Shown here: positions 8,804 to 18,856 of the stretch, one piece after another | How positions within the stretch are numbered: the first letter of the stretch is position 1 | Layout: every line of letters begins with the position of its first letter | Assembly: GCF_000816495.1 (NCBI RefSeq) | Contig: NZ_JXBK01000001.1 | Coordinates: 1,421,737 to 1,454,636, forward strand | Source: Acinetobacter harbinensis | GTDB taxonomy: Bacteria > Pseudomonadota > Gammaproteobacteria > Pseudomonadales > Moraxellaceae | DNA length: 32,900 bases | Direction of reading: 5' to 3' | Translations under genes and position numbers: made by a program | Notes under the pieces: model-generated | Database searches by the model: none | What the model saw: only the letters and a program-made list of their open reading frames with translations | What the model was told of the DNA's origin: nothing

Positions 8804-9014
8804 CTTTTATACCTTTGTTTGTTATGGATCAATCTATAGCTTAAAAAATAACCAGAATAAAACAAGAGTAATCAGGTAATCTTTATCGGCTAAATGTTTT
8901 ATTTATACGGCAGCTGTGCAAAGCAAAATTACATTTTAATGCCTGATGATGAATAGGGTGTTGAGGCTGGATTGTTAAAATCGACGTATTTTGTCAACTT
9001 ATTTTGCGAAGTTT

Positions 9015-9023
9015 TGATATAAT
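9015..9023 (+). promoter_or_regulatory. Extended -10 promoter of mnmG
   Basis: TGATATAAT: a perfect TATAAT hexamer (9018-9023) with the TG extension. No proper -35 box lies at 16-18 bp; TTGTCA at 8991-8996 is 21 bp away. The predicted transcript starts near 9030, leaving a leader of about 27 nt with no evident Shine-Dalgarno. Confidence 0.7.
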
Positions 9024-9056
9024 GCTCTGTCATTCTTTTTTATCTCTCAAACCATT

Positions 9057-10937
9057 ATGCATTATCCTAAAGTTTACGATGTCATTGTTATCGGTGGCGG
9101 TCACGCAGGTACCGAAGCAGCCCTTGCTGCGGCGCGTATGGGTCGACAGACTCTGCTCTTAACTCATAACATTGAGACTTTGGGGCAGATGAGCTGTAAT
9201 CCAGCCATCGGTGGTATTGGTAAATCGCACTTGGTGCGTGAAATTGATGCTCTAGGCGGTGCTATGGCATTGGCGGCCGATAAAAGCGGTATTCAATTTC
9301 GTATTTTAAATTCGCGTAAAGGCGCTGCTGTTCGTGCCACACGTGCGCAAGCCGACCGTATTCTTTTTAAAGCCGCGATTCGTGAAACTTTAGAGAATCA
9401 AGCCAACTTAGATATTTTTCAACAGGCAGCCGATGACTTAATTGTTGAGGGCGACACGGTTAAAGGTGTGGTCACGCAAATGGGTATTCGCTTTGATGCC
9501 AAAACGGTGGTATTAACCACTGGCACATTCTTGGGTGGCGTCATTCACGTTGGACTTGAAAAATCAAGTGGTGGTCGTGCCGGTGATCCACCCTCGATTT
9601 CCTTGGCAGCGCGTTTACGTGAGCTAAATTTACCGGTAGGACGTTTAAAAACCGGTACACCACCACGTATTGATGCGCGCTCAGTTGATTTTTCTGTCAT
9701 GGATCAGCAACCGGGTGACTTTCCATCGCCGACTATGTCCTTTATGGGTAATGCCTCGATGCATCCGCAACAAGTGAATTGCTACATTACCCACACCAAT
9801 GAGCGTACGCATGAGATTATTCGCGGCGGACTTGATCGCTCACCAATGTATACCGGTGTGATTGAAGGGGTGGGGCCGCGTTATTGCCCATCGATTGAAG
9901 ATAAAATTCATCGCTTTGCTGATAAAAATTCGCATCAAATCTTTTTAGAGCCTGAAGGTTTGACCACGCACGAACTGTATCCAAATGGTATTTCAACTTC
10001 TTTGCCGTTTGATGTGCAATTTGAATTGGTGCGTTCAATCAAAGGCATGGAAAATGCGCATATTTTACGTCCCGGTTATGCCATTGAATATGATTATTTT
10101 AACCCGCAAGCGTTAAAATTCTCACTTGAAACCAAAGCCATTAGCAACTTGTATTTTGCTGGGCAAATTAACGGTACAACGGGTTATGAAGAAGCCGGTG
10201 CACAAGGTTTGCTGGCCGGTCTAAATGCCGCCCGCCGTGCTTGGGATCAAGAACAATGGACGCCAAAACGTGATGAAGCGTATATGGGTGTGTTGGTCGA
10301 TGATCTAATTACGTTAGGCACCAAAGAGCCGTATCGTATGTTTACTTCACGCGCCGAATATCGTTTGATGTTGCGTGAAGACAATGCAGACCAACGCTTA
10401 ACCGCTATCGGGCGTGAGCTAGGTTTGGTGGATGACACCCGTTGGGCGGCATATTGCGAAAAGATGGAAGCGGTAGAAAAAGAAACTGCACGTCTACAAC
10501 ATTTGTGGGCAGCGCCGAATAATCCAATGGGTAAAAAATTCGTTGAGATGACGGGTGCTGATCTATCGAAAGAATGTAGTGCTATTGATTTATTGAAACG
10601 TCCAAATATCAATTTTGCTCAAATTGCTGAGTTAACTCAGTCTGAAGTGACTCCATTTGTCGGTGAGCAAATTGAAATTGCGGTAAAATATGCCGGTTAT
10701 ATTAATCGTCAGCATGAAGATGTTGCGCAGTTAAAACGTTTGGAAGATACTCTTATTCCCGTTGATTTTAACTATGATATTGTCTCCGGTTTATCGCGTG
10801 AAATTACCTTGAAATTAAAAGATGTACGACCTGAAACATTGGCACAAGCCAGTCGTATTCCGGGGCTGACACCTGCTGCGGTACAATTGATCATGATTAC
10901 GATTCGTAAAAACACCCAGACCAAACAGTCTGCTTAA
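9057..10937 (+). CDS. mnmG: tRNA 5-carboxymethylaminomethyluridine modification enzyme, FAD subunit
   Basis: MnmG (GidA) works with MnmE to place the cmnm5 group on the wobble uridine of several tRNAs. The 626 residues match the family length. Visible features are the FAD dinucleotide fold [20 protein letters not shown] (9-28), the [22 protein letters not shown] block (47-68), a second GTFLGG stretch (157-162), [10 protein letters not shown], and the [22 protein letters not shown] segment, present here as [18 protein letters not shown]. The C-terminal helical domain that contacts MnmE is complete. The gene stands alone between an extended -10 promoter and a strong terminator, without rsmG (gidB) beside it as in many other bacteria. 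Confidence 0.97.
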   Translation: MHYPKVYDVIVIGGGHAGTEAALAAARMGRQTLLLTHNIETLGQMSCNPAIGGIGKSHLVREIDALGGAMALAADKSGIQFRILNSRKGAAVRATRAQADRILFKAAIRETLENQANLDIFQQAADDLIVEGDTVKGVVTQMGIRFDAKTVVLTTGTFLGGVIHVGLEKSSGGRAGDPPSISLAARLRELNLPVGRLKTGTPPRIDARSVDFSVMDQQPGDFPSPTMSFMGNASMHPQQVNCYITHTNERTHEIIRGGLDRSPMYTGVIEGVGPRYCPSIEDKIHRFADKNSHQIFLEPEGLTTHELYPNGISTSLPFDVQFELVRSIKGMENAHILRPGYAIEYDYFNPQALKFSLETKAISNLYFAGQINGTTGYEEAGAQGLLAGLNAARRAWDQEQWTPKRDEAYMGVLVDDLITLGTKEPYRMFTSRAEYRLMLREDNADQRLTAIGRELGLVDDTRWAAYCEKMEAVEKETARLQHLWAAPNNPMGKKFVEMTGADLSKECSAIDLLKRPNINFAQIAELTQSEVTPFVGEQIEIAVKYAGYINRQHEDVAQLKRLEDTLIPVDFNYDIVSGLSREITLKLKDVRPETLAQASRIPGLTPAAVQLIMITIRKNTQTKQSA

Positions 10938-10989
10938 TTGTAGCCATAAAAAAAGCCCGCATATTGCGGGTTTTTTTATGACTACAATT
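10936..10989 (+). terminator. Strong bidirectional terminator after mnmG
   Basis: Core CCCGC (10956-10960) and GCGGG (10966-10970), extended by seven A against seven T, then CAT/ATG. After one mismatch the outer arm AATTGTAG (10936-10943) pairs with CTACAATT (10982-10989). The stem is unusually long for a terminator. Confidence 0.9.
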
Positions 10990-11146
10990 TAAAGCGCATC
11001 AAGGATACTTTGCTTTAAATCGGCTTTAGCGGATAAGATTAAAGCGATTTGATGATGATTAATGTGCTGATTAAATAAATGTATTTATCCTTGAAGATGT
11101 TTTTATTATAAAAACAGCTGGAAAGCACAGCGAAGTTTAAATAATT

Positions 11147-11155
11147 TGCTAAAAT
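11147..11155 (+). promoter_or_regulatory. Candidate extended -10 promoter for the CPHC protein gene
   Basis: TGCTAAAAT matches an extended -10 (TGn plus TAAAAT), 29 bp before the ATG, without a clear -35. A 9-bp inverted repeat with wide spacing (10999-11007 TCAAGGATA; 11086-11094 TATCCTTGA) lies upstream in the same gap. Confidence 0.4.
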
Positions 11156-11183
11156 ATAAAACTAACACACAGATTTCTTTTAT

Positions 11184-11510
11184 ATGCCTTATCAACTTAT
11201 TGCACTGGCCATTGAGGCAACCGACAATATCAGCTGTCCGCACTGTCAACATCTCGTGATTAATTGGGCAGAGGAGCAATATGTACAACCGTGTGTGCAT
11301 ACCTTATTTATTGCCATGGATATTGGTTTTGAATATATCACCGATGAATTTGAACAGACCATGCCACGTTCTGTAGATGATCTGCATGCGCATGACGATC
11401 AAGTGAATATGTTTGCAGAGATTACCCAATCAAGCTATGCCGATTATTTGGTTTATCAATCTGATTTAGGCATTGCAGGCTATTCACGTTATATTGGTTT
11501 TACGGCTTAA
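11184..11510 (+). CDS. Small conserved-looking protein with CPHC motif, unknown function
   Basis: 108 residues, not recognised. It has no signal peptide or membrane helix and is strongly acidic, so it is probably cytosolic. C18-PH-C21 followed by C37 and H39 could make a single zinc site (C-C-C-H), but there is no second CXXC as in an ordinary zinc ribbon. The remainder is rich in D, E, Y and H. Support for a real gene comes from the candidate extended -10 just upstream and the strong terminator just downstream. No good Shine-Dalgarno precedes the ATG. It converges on ntrC, whose stop lies 58 bp beyond. Confidence 0.7.
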   Translation: MPYQLIALAIEATDNISCPHCQHLVINWAEEQYVQPCVHTLFIAMDIGFEYITDEFEQTMPRSVDDLHAHDDQVNMFAEITQSSYADYLVYQSDLGIAGYSRYIGFTA

Positions 11511-11522
11511 ATGCAGTGCAAT

Positions 11523-11549
11523 AAAAAAGCTCCTCAATGGAGCTTTTTT
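11523..11549. terminator. Shared bidirectional terminator between converging genes
   Basis: AAAAAAGCTCC (11523-11533) and GGAGCTTTTTT (11539-11549) around loop TCAAT. A-runs and T-runs on both sides let it end both the plus-strand CPHC gene and minus-strand ntrC. Confidence 0.9.
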
Positions 11550-11568
11550 ATTTTTAGTCAAATTGGGG

Positions 11569-13050
11569 TTAAATTTCGACTATTTCATCTTCAACGTCAT
11601 CTTCAGCGGTATCCATACCCAATTCTTTTAATTTGCGCGTTAAAGTATTGCGTCCCCAACCCAACAGTTCAGCTGCGTGACGTTTGCGTCCACGGGTTTG
11701 TTGCAGTGCTGCGGTAATTAAGGTGCGTTCAAATATTGGCGTGGCAATATCTAAAATTTTCATCTCACCATTTTTAAGCTTTTGTACTGCCCAATCATTC
11801 AATAAAGCATCCCATTGTGGTGCTAAAACTAAATCTGCCGCAGGATCACGCGGCGCATCATCTACTAAGCGTTGAATAGGGATTTGTTTCAATTCTGCCG
11901 GTAAGTCTTCAGGATAAATTTCACGACCAGTGATCATGACGGTTAGCCAGCGACAGGTGTTTTCCAATTGCCGCACGTTGCCTTGCCAAGGTAACTGCTG
12001 CATATAGGCTTGGGTTTCTGGGCGTAATATTTTGGCATTGACGCCCAATTCTTTACCCGCGCGCGCCAAGAAGTGCTGCGCCAAGACCGGAATATCTTCA
12101 CTGCGATGTGCAAGTTTTGGAATGTGAATCCGAATGACATTTAGGCGGTGATAGAGATCTTCACGAAAGCGTCCATCATGAACTAATTTTTCAAGATCTT
12201 GATGGGTGGCTGCCACAATACGTACATCCACTTTGATGGGAATATGGCCGCCAACGCGGTAAAATTCACCATCAGCCAAGACACGCAGTAAACGAGTTTG
12301 TGTTTCAAAGGGCATATCGCCAATTTCATCTAAAAACAATGTGCCGCCATTGGCTTGCTCAAATCGTCCTTGACGTTGTGCATTGGCACCAGTAAATGCC
12401 CCTTTTTCATGGCCAAATAGTTCGGTTTCAATCAAATCTTTGGGAATGGCGGCCATATTTAAGGCAATAAAGGGTTTGCTGCTGCGCGGTGAGTGGCGAT
12501 GTAGCGCATGTGCAACCAACTCTTTACCTGTGCCCGATTCACCATTAATCAGTACGGTAATATGCGATTGTGATAAACGGCCAATGGCACGAAAAACCTC
12601 CTGCATGGCAGGAGATTCACCCAAAATTTCTGTTGATTTAATAAAAGGCGCGGCTTTGGCGGATTCTTGCTGCTGCAATTTGGTGATGTGTAAAATGGCG
12701 CGATTCACCAAGGCTAAGGCTTCATCGATATCAAACGGTTTAGGCAGGTACTCAAACGCTCCAGTTTGATAACTGGATACGGCAGATTCTAAATCTGAAT
12801 GCGCCGTCATAATAATCACCGGTAAATCAGGATGAGTGTTTTTGACTTGCGCTAAAAAGCTCAGGCCATCAATGCCGGGCATACGAATATCACTTAAGAT
12901 GACATCGGGCGTATCCAGCTTGAGTTGATTGAGTGCCGATTGTGCTTCTTCAAAACTGGTTACCTCAAAACCTTCTTCTTTAAAGGTCTTTTCCAGTACC
13001 CAGCGCATGGCACGATCATCATCAATGACCCATATTTTATTTCGTGGCAT
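11569..13050 (-). CDS. ntrC: Nitrogen regulation response regulator NtrC (sigma-54 activator)
   Basis: Activates sigma-54 promoters of nitrogen-scavenging genes when phosphorylated by NtrB. The 493-residue protein has three domains. The receiver (1-120) has acidic residues D10-D12, phospho-acceptor D54 and K104. The AAA+ domain (about 140-380) has Walker A GESGTGKE (170-177), the sigma-54 contact loop GAFTGA (217-222) and Walker [12 protein letters not shown] (235-245). The C-terminal Fis-type helix-turn-helix spans about 455-475. The frame is open to an ATG at 13113, but the ATG at 13050 gives the family N-terminus [12 protein letters not shown] and has GGGAG 7 bases upstream, so I chose it. 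That start overlaps the end of ntrB by 14 bp, implying translational coupling. The tail is acidic ([11 protein letters not shown]). Confidence 0.96.
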   Translation of the reverse strand: MPRNKIWVIDDDRAMRWVLEKTFKEEGFEVTSFEEAQSALNQLKLDTPDVILSDIRMPGIDGLSFLAQVKNTHPDLPVIIMTAHSDLESAVSSYQTGAFEYLPKPFDIDEALALVNRAILHITKLQQQESAKAAPFIKSTEILGESPAMQEVFRAIGRLSQSHITVLINGESGTGKELVAHALHRHSPRSSKPFIALNMAAIPKDLIETELFGHEKGAFTGANAQRQGRFEQANGGTLFLDEIGDMPFETQTRLLRVLADGEFYRVGGHIPIKVDVRIVAATHQDLEKLVHDGRFREDLYHRLNVIRIHIPKLAHRSEDIPVLAQHFLARAGKELGVNAKILRPETQAYMQQLPWQGNVRQLENTCRWLTVMITGREIYPEDLPAELKQIPIQRLVDDAPRDPAADLVLAPQWDALLNDWAVQKLKNGEMKILDIATPIFERTLITAALQQTRGRKRHAAELLGWGRNTLTRKLKELGMDTAEDDVEDEIVEI

Positions 13051-14146
13051 GACGCGACTCCCAAGGTAAATATAAGCTAAAGATGGTTTTTCCGGCAATG
13101 GACTGACATTCAATCATTCCGCCGTGTTGATGCATAATATTTTGTGCAATGCTTAAACCCAATCCAGTGCCATTGGCACGACCAGTGACCAGTGGATAAA
13201 ACAAAGATTCGAGAATATCTTCTGGAACACCGGGGCCATTGTCGGCAATATCAATACGTACTGCAGAGCGATTTAACACCCCATTAATCGTGACCAAGCG
13301 CTGAATACGCGTGCGTAAGATTAATTCAGGTTGATGCTCGACAAAAAAGGCCGGATTTTCTAACATGGCTTGTAGTGCATTGGCGCTGATGTTAAGCATG
13401 ACTTGAATCAGTTGATCTCGATCTGCCATCACATCCGGTAACGACAAATCATAGTCACGGATAATTTTAATTTTTTGTTTGCTTTGATTGTTGATAAGCG
13501 CGCGCGCACGCTCTAAGGGTTCATGCACATTGACCAATTGATAGCTGGGTAATTGACGCGAACCCAACATGGTATCGGCTAAATTGCGTAAACGATCGAC
13601 TTCACTAATAATAATGTCGGTAAATTCTGAATATTTTGGGTCATTTAAGCTGCGTGCTAGAAGTTGCGTCGCACCGCGAATTCCGCCCAGCGGGTTTTTA
13701 ATTTCATGCGCAACGCCACGAATTAGTTGCCGTGCCACTTGATGCTGTTGAATCAGGTTTTCTTCTTTGGATATTTTTAACATCCGATCAATCGGATTTA
13801 ATTCAATTAACAGAAGGGGGTGGTAGGATTTTTGAGCATTAATTTCTGAGACCGTGTAGTCAACATGAATGTCTTTAAAATTCACACTAATGGTGGCTTC
13901 ACGTCGGGTATAGGGTTGTCCGGTACGAAAGGTATTCAGGAGCGCGTCTTTGGTGTTGAATTCATCATTTGGCATGTGCAATAAGTTTAAAACAGGCTGC
14001 CCCGAAGCACGAAGTAAGCTGATGTCAAATAGTGACTCACAAGAAGAGTTTAAATAAAAGATATTCAGTTGCTGATCGACCAGTAAAATGGCAGTGGTTA
14101 AGTTATCCACCAAAAGCCGATAATCAATAGTAACGGTGTGGTCCAT
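13037..14146 (-). CDS. ntrB: Nitrogen sensor histidine kinase NtrB
   Basis: Soluble histidine kinase/phosphatase that sets NtrC phosphorylation in response to PII protein. 369 residues without membrane helices. An N-terminal PAS domain (about 8-115) is followed by the H-box RGVAHEIKNPLGG (143-155, phosphorylated H147), the N-box around N256, the G1 box DNGPGVP (302-308) and the G2 box GTGLGLSIAQ (326-335). It overlaps ntrC by 14 bp. In enterobacteria glnA precedes this pair; here rimO diverges 359 bp away and glnA is not in the window. AGGA lies 11 bases before the ATG, a rather long spacing. I saw no convincing sigma-54 site upstream. Confidence 0.94.
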   Translation of the reverse strand: MDHTVTIDYRLLVDNLTTAILLVDQQLNIFYLNSSCESLFDISLLRASGQPVLNLLHMPNDEFNTKDALLNTFRTGQPYTRREATISVNFKDIHVDYTVSEINAQKSYHPLLLIELNPIDRMLKISKEENLIQQHQVARQLIRGVAHEIKNPLGGIRGATQLLARSLNDPKYSEFTDIIISEVDRLRNLADTMLGSRQLPSYQLVNVHEPLERARALINNQSKQKIKIIRDYDLSLPDVMADRDQLIQVMLNISANALQAMLENPAFFVEHQPELILRTRIQRLVTINGVLNRSAVRIDIADNGPGVPEDILESLFYPLVTGRANGTGLGLSIAQNIMHQHGGMIECQSIAGKTIFSLYLPWESRHATK

Positions 14147-14505
14147 TAGCGAAATTGTCCTGTATAAAAAAGCGTAATGGCCTCTGCATTTCTTCTCATT
14201 TAGAGCCTATTAAAGGCTTAAGCAAATAAGAGATTATTGAAATAAAGCAAAATGTACGCCAACTTTAAGTAGTGATGTGAATAAGAGTTTTGATGTCCTA
14301 AAGTCGGCTATTGTTGTTATTTAATCGCAGAAACTTAGCCTTATAGTAAAGCAATTAAAAGTATTAGTGAACCAAAATGGTGCAGTGAAAAGATTTGCTA
14401 AAAATTTAGCCATATTTTAGTGCGTTATATAAAGAGTCGGCTTTCTGTCTGTTTTTATGATTGGAAAAGACATACAATACGCGCATTATAGTGGAGCAAA
14501 GATTC
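14147..14505. other. Divergent ntrB/rimO intergenic region
   Basis: A 359-bp AT-rich gap that must hold promoters for ntrB (leftward) and rimO (rightward). For rimO, TTGGAA (14461-14466) lies 17 bp from CATTAT (14484-14489), and a TATATA/TATAAA stretch lies at 14426-14433. Both are weak matches. No small gene or RNA was recognised. Confidence 0.4.
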
Positions 14506-15849
14506 ATGAAGTCCCCCAAAGTCGGTTTTGTTTCTTTAGGTTGTCCTAAGGCATTGGTAGATTCTGAACGAATTTTAACCCAGTTAAAGACTGAAGGTTA
14601 TGATGTGGCATCAGATTATGAGGGTGCTGATCTGGTTGTTGTAAATACCTGTGGTTTTATTGAATCAGCAGTACAAGAATCCCTAGATGCAATTGGCGAA
14701 GCCATCAGTGCAAATGGCCGCGTGATTGTGACGGGTTGCTTGGGTAAAGATGAAGAAAAAATTCGTAAAATGCATCCTAGCGTCCTGAAAGTAACTGGGG
14801 CTGCGGCATATCAAGAAGTGATGGAGGCCGTACATCAGTACGTACCTGAACCACCAAAGCATAATCCGTTTATTGACCTTGTCCCTGAACAAGGTATTCG
14901 TTTAACTCCGAAACATTATGCCTATTTAAAAATCTCAGAAGGCTGTAACCATCGCTGTACATTCTGCATTATTCCAAGTATGCGTGGTGATTTGGTTTCT
15001 CGTCCTGTGGGTTCAGTGTTAAGCGAAGCACAAGCATTAAAAAATGCTGGCGTAAAAGAAGTATTGGTCATCTCCCAAGATACGTCAGCGTATGGCTTAG
15101 ACACCAAATACAAACTCGATTTTTGGAATGGTCAGCCAGTCAAAACCAAGTTCTTTGACATGTGTGAAGCCTTAGGTCAACTCGGTATTTGGGTGCGTTT
15201 ACATTACGTTTATCCTTATCCGCATGTCGATGCGGTCATTGATCTAATGGCGCAAGGTAAAATTTTACCGTATCTGGATATTCCTTTTCAGCACGCCAGT
15301 CCACGCATCTTAAAATTAATGAAGCGTCCAGCGCATAGTGAAAACACTTTAGAGCGTGTCAAATTGTGGCGTGAAAAATGTCCTGAATTGGTCATTCGCT
15401 CCACTTTTGTGGTGGGTTTCCCCGGTGAAACTGAAGAAGATTTCCAAATTTTGCTGGAATGGCTTAAAGAAGCACAGCTGGATCGCGTCGGTTGTTTTAC
15501 CTACTCACCAGTAGAAGGTGCAACCGCCAATGATTTACCCGATCATGTGCCAGAAGAAATTAAGCAAGAGCGCTATGAGCGTTTCATGCAAGTACAGCAA
15601 GATATTTCAGCCGCTAAATTGCAAAAACGTATTGGTCAAATTATGACGGTACTGGTGGATGATTTAGAAGATGAATTTCCAGTGGCTATCGCACGTTCGT
15701 ATGCCGATGCACCAGAAATTGATGGCAATGTCTTTGTTGAAGATATTGATCGCAATCTGATTAAATCAGGTGATTTGCTTGAAGTGGAAATCACTGATGC
15801 CGACGAATACGACCTCTATGCCAAGTTAATTCAAGTCAAGTCGGCTTGA
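14506..15849 (+). CDS. rimO: Ribosomal protein S12 methylthiotransferase
   Basis: Radical-SAM enzyme that adds a methylthio group to the conserved aspartate of ribosomal protein S12. 447 residues (E. coli RimO 441). The N-terminal methylthiotransferase domain has cluster ligands C13, C49 and C78. The radical-SAM domain has C147-HHR-like CNHRCTFC (C147, C151, C154) after KISEG, and a C-terminal TRAM domain occupies about the last 65 residues. The frame extends upstream to a TTG at 14461, but the ATG at 14506 gives the proper family start [15 protein letters not shown] and has GGAG 10 bases upstream. The early [13 protein letters not shown] motif distinguishes RimO from MiaB. It precedes pyrH by 58 bp. 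Confidence 0.96.
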   Translation: MKSPKVGFVSLGCPKALVDSERILTQLKTEGYDVASDYEGADLVVVNTCGFIESAVQESLDAIGEAISANGRVIVTGCLGKDEEKIRKMHPSVLKVTGAAAYQEVMEAVHQYVPEPPKHNPFIDLVPEQGIRLTPKHYAYLKISEGCNHRCTFCIIPSMRGDLVSRPVGSVLSEAQALKNAGVKEVLVISQDTSAYGLDTKYKLDFWNGQPVKTKFFDMCEALGQLGIWVRLHYVYPYPHVDAVIDLMAQGKILPYLDIPFQHASPRILKLMKRPAHSENTLERVKLWREKCPELVIRSTFVVGFPGETEEDFQILLEWLKEAQLDRVGCFTYSPVEGATANDLPDHVPEEIKQERYERFMQVQQDISAAKLQKRIGQIMTVLVDDLEDEFPVAIARSYADAPEIDGNVFVEDIDRNLIKSGDLLEVEITDADEYDLYAKLIQVKSA

Positions 15850-15907
15850 TTGCGCATTAAAGTCTACAAATAAAATTTTAAAGATTAAAAGATTCGGAGA
15901 ATTTCTG

Positions 15908-16636
15908 ATGTTGGATTCAAAAAAACCACGTTACGAACGTATTTTGTTAAAACTCTCTGGCGAAGCATTGGCCGGTAACAAAGACATGGGTATTGATGCC
16001 GAAGTGCTTGATCAGATGTGTTTGGGTATTGCGCATTTGGTGGGTTTGGGCGTGCAAGTCGGGATTGTGGTTGGTGGGGGTAATTTATATCGCGGCAGCC
16101 AATTGCAAAAAGAAGGCTTGGTTGGCCGTGTCACCGGTGATCAAATGGGCATGTTGGCCACGGTAATGAATGGTTTGGCATTACGTGATGCACTGGTGCG
16201 TCGCAATATTAAAACCCGTTTAATGTCAGCATTACCAATTGGTGCAGTGGTTGAATCCTACTCAAGCCGCGATGCGATTCGTCATTTAAGTCAAGGCGAA
16301 GTGTGCGTATTTGTAGCCGGTACGGGTAATCCATTCTTTACCACCGATACCGCAGCGTGCTTGCGTGGCATTGAAATTGAAGCAGATTTGATTTTAAAAG
16401 CCACCAAAGTTGATGGTGTTTATAATAAAGATCCAAGCAAATATGATGATGCTGTGAAGTATGAAACACTGACTTTTGATCAAGTGCTTGATGAAAAATT
16501 GGGTATTATGGATTTAACCGCCATTTGCTTATGTCGTGATCATAACGTGCCGCTTCAAGTATTCGATATGAATAAATCAGGTTCGTTACTTTCAGTCGTA
16601 ATGGGTGAAAAAGAAGGGACTCACGTTACGAATTAA
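15908..16636 (+). CDS. pyrH: Uridylate kinase (UMP kinase)
   Basis: Phosphorylates UMP to UDP, feeding pyrimidine nucleotide and UDP-sugar pools. 242 residues of the amino-acid-kinase fold: KLSGEAL (15-21), the glycine loop [10 protein letters not shown] near 54-63, [13 protein letters not shown], and [12 protein letters not shown] near the end of the nucleotide-binding region. GGAGAA sits 7 bases before the ATG. It starts the gene run pyrH-frr-uppS-cdsA-dxr-rseP-bamA, the conserved proteobacterial order. tsf and rpsB, which often precede pyrH, are absent here; rimO takes their place. Confidence 0.97.
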   Translation: MLDSKKPRYERILLKLSGEALAGNKDMGIDAEVLDQMCLGIAHLVGLGVQVGIVVGGGNLYRGSQLQKEGLVGRVTGDQMGMLATVMNGLALRDALVRRNIKTRLMSALPIGAVVESYSSRDAIRHLSQGEVCVFVAGTGNPFFTTDTAACLRGIEIEADLILKATKVDGVYNKDPSKYDDAVKYETLTFDQVLDEKLGIMDLTAICLCRDHNVPLQVFDMNKSGSLLSVVMGEKEGTHVTN

Positions 16637-16714
16637 TGTACGTGATCCTGAAAGCTCTTTATACTACCCGCTATTTAGCAATTACATCTCTTAGAATTAA
16701 GTAAGGAAGATCAT

Positions 16715-17269
16715 ATGATTAACGATCTTAAGAAAGACAGTGAAGACCGTATGAACAAAACGCTGGAGTCTTTAGAACAAGGCTTTGGTAAAGTTCGTAC
16801 GGGCCGTGCCAACCCTTCTATTTTAAATGGCGTTATGGTGTCTTACTATGGCTCTGACGTCCCTTTAAACCAAGTGGCGAACGTGGGTCTTGAAGATTCT
16901 CGTACGCTTGTGGTACAGCCCTTTGAGCGCAGTATGGTGTCAGCCATTGATAAAGCGATTCGTGAAGCAGGTTTGGGTCTAAATCCAATTACTGCGGATG
17001 CCATTCGTGTGCCAATGCCTGCATTAACTGAAGAAACACGTCGCGATATGCAAAAAGTGGCACGCACTGAAGCAGAAAATGCCAAAGTCGCCATCCGTAA
17101 TATCCGTCGTGATGTATTGGGTGATATCAAAGCCTTATTGAAAGAGAAAGATATTTCAGAAGATGATGATCGCCGTGCAGCGGATGATATTCAAAAAATC
17201 ACCGATAAATTTGTGGCTGAAGTAGACAAACGTCTGGCTGCAAAAGAAGCTGAATTGATGAAGGTCTAA
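16715..17269 (+). CDS. frr: Ribosome recycling factor
   Basis: Splits post-termination ribosomes together with EF-G. 184 residues against 185 in E. coli. The two-domain signature is clear: a helical N-terminus with [12 protein letters not shown] (26-37), the middle beta domain with [14 protein letters not shown], and the long C-terminal helices ending in [14 protein letters not shown] strong AAGGAAG ribosome-binding site precedes the ATG. It is 78 bp from pyrH, a gap that contains a weak TATACT (16660-16665) and may hold an internal promoter. uppS starts 6 bp after its stop. Confidence 0.97.
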   Translation: MINDLKKDSEDRMNKTLESLEQGFGKVRTGRANPSILNGVMVSYYGSDVPLNQVANVGLEDSRTLVVQPFERSMVSAIDKAIREAGLGLNPITADAIRVPMPALTEETRRDMQKVARTEAENAKVAIRNIRRDVLGDIKALLKEKDISEDDDRRAADDIQKITDKFVAEVDKRLAAKEAELMKV

Positions 17270-17275
17270 GATTTA

Positions 17276-18028
17276 ATGACCGCATCAGAAGAAAATTCAC
17301 TTCTGCCAAAACATGTTGCCATCATCATGGATGGCAACAATCGTTTTGCAAAGAAAATGCAAATGCAACAAGGTGCTGGACATCGTGAAGGCAAGAACGT
17401 TCTTGACCCTATTGTTGAGCATTGTAGAAAAAATCAAATTCAAGCGTTAACCGTTTTTGCATTTTCAAGCGAAAACTGGAATCGTCCGCAATTTGAGGTT
17501 GATCTGTTGATGAAATTGTTGCAAGAAACAATTCAAGAGCAGCTGCCTCGAATGGAAAAATTTAATATTGCTTTACGTTTTATTGGTGATCGTTCTCGTT
17601 TGCCTGCACATTTGTGTGAGTTAATGTTGCAAGCTGAACACAGGACTGCTAATTTCGACAGCATGACTTTAACCATTGCTGTAAGTTATGGTGGCATGTG
17701 GGATATCGCAGAAGCGGCAAAGAAAATTGCAGCGCAAGCGGTGGCCCAAAAAATTGCTGTTGATGATATAGATGTCGCGTTGTTTGGGCAGCATGTCAGT
17801 ATGGCAAACTTACCTGCGGTAGATTTACTCATCCGTACCGGTGGGGATTATCGCTTGTCGAATTTTTTACTTTGGCAAGCTGCGTATGCTGAGTTGTATT
17901 TTACTCAAACTTTATGGCCTGAATTTACTGTTGACGAATTTGATGATGCATTGGCAGTTTTTGCTGGTCGCGAACGTCGGTTTGGAAAAACTTCAGAGCA
18001 AATCCAACAAGAGAAAATCGAGAATTAA
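17276..18028 (+). CDS. uppS: Undecaprenyl diphosphate synthase
   Basis: Cis-prenyltransferase that extends farnesyl diphosphate with isopentenyl units to C55, the lipid carrier for cell wall and O-polysaccharide building. 250 residues. Catalytic HVAIIMDGN (13-21, metal-binding D19), SSENWNRP (64-71), H173 and RTGGDYRLSNFLLWQ (187-201) are present. Compared with E. coli, the pocket reads DGNNRFAKK rather than DGNGRWAKK, YGGMWD rather than YGGRWD, and the C-terminal metal ligand is Asp191 rather than Glu. All are conservative enough to keep activity. The start is tightly coupled to frr, and cdsA follows after 3 bp. Confidence 0.95.
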   Translation: MTASEENSLLPKHVAIIMDGNNRFAKKMQMQQGAGHREGKNVLDPIVEHCRKNQIQALTVFAFSSENWNRPQFEVDLLMKLLQETIQEQLPRMEKFNIALRFIGDRSRLPAHLCELMLQAEHRTANFDSMTLTIAVSYGGMWDIAEAAKKIAAQAVAQKIAVDDIDVALFGQHVSMANLPAVDLLIRTGGDYRLSNFLLWQAAYAELYFTQTLWPEFTVDEFDDALAVFAGRERRFGKTSEQIQQEKIEN

Positions 18029-18031
18029 TAA

Positions 18032-18856
18032 ATGTTAGAGCGGATTATAACCGCATTGGTATTGGTAGCAGTTGTACTGAGTTGTATGTTTGCTACGCAG
18101 TCTCAGTATCCAATGTTTATGCTGATGATTGTTGCAGCCGGAGTTGCAGGCTATGAGTGGTTTAAACTCATGCCAAAAGAAAAGAATAAGCTGACTAAAC
18201 CACTGGCTTGGGGGTATGGCGTTGTAACTGCTGCTTTATCGGCTTTGGCTTTATATTTTAATGATATTGCCTTGTTGCTGTGGGTCGCCTCTATTTTATC
18301 GTGGATTTTAAGCGTCTTTTGGGTTAAAAATTATCCAAATTACGATGGTTGGTACAATCCGACCTTGAACGTAGTGGGTTTCGTTTTAATTTCTGCTGCT
18401 GTAACCGCAATTTTTTCTGTTTGGCATACTTCGCCTTGGTGGCTGATGTACCTGTTTCTACTGGTATGGGGTGCAGACAGCGGTGCTTATTTTGTTGGAC
18501 GTAAGTTGGGTAAGAAAAAACTTGCACCCAATGTGAGTCCCAATAAGTCAGTTGAAGGTTTGTATGGGGGGATTTTTACCGCCATGCTAATTGTGGTGGT
18601 GGTCGAAGTGGTCTATTTAGATTTAACTTTCGCGCAGCATATTCTGTTTTTAATCTTATCGGTCATCACAGTCTTTAGCTCGGTATTGGGCGATTTATTT
18701 GAATCTATGATTAAGCGCCGAGCCGGTATTAAAGATTCTGGGCGTATTTTACCTGGGCATGGCGGCGTACTCGATCGTATCGATTCATTGCTTGCTGCGG
18801 CGCCAATTTTTGCCGCGGGTATGTATGTGTTAAAACTTATGGGTGTAGATTTATAG
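18032..18856 (+). CDS. cdsA: Phosphatidate cytidylyltransferase (CDP-diglyceride synthase)
   Basis: Inner-membrane enzyme making CDP-diacylglycerol from CTP and phosphatidic acid, the branch point for all phospholipids. 274 residues with about seven or eight hydrophobic helices. The C-terminal family signature is complete: SSVLGDLFESMIKRRAGIKD, then SGRILPGHGGVLDRIDS, including the metal-binding aspartates. GADSGAYFVGRKLGKKKLAP is the other conserved loop. Its ATG lies 3 bp after the uppS stop, and its own stop directly abuts the dxr ATG, so the three genes must be translated from one message. Confidence 0.96.
   Translation: MLERIITALVLVAVVLSCMFATQSQYPMFMLMIVAAGVAGYEWFKLMPKEKNKLTKPLAWGYGVVTAALSALALYFNDIALLLWVASILSWILSVFWVKNYPNYDGWYNPTLNVVGFVLISAAVTAIFSVWHTSPWWLMYLFLLVWGADSGAYFVGRKLGKKKLAPNVSPNKSVEGLYGGIFTAMLIVVVVEVVYLDLTFAQHILFLILSVITVFSSVLGDLFESMIKRRAGIKDSGRILPGHGGVLDRIDSLLAAAPIFAAGMYVLKLMGVDL

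Noticed and set aside
14103..14111. TTATCCACC as a DnaA box
   Set aside because: One mismatch, single copy, inside the ntrB coding region, with no cluster or AT-rich unwinding element.
14374..14401. TGGTGC...TTGC upstream of rimO as a sigma-54 promoter
   Set aside because: The distance between the GG and GC elements is too long (about 18 rather than 11-12 bases) and the fit is poor.
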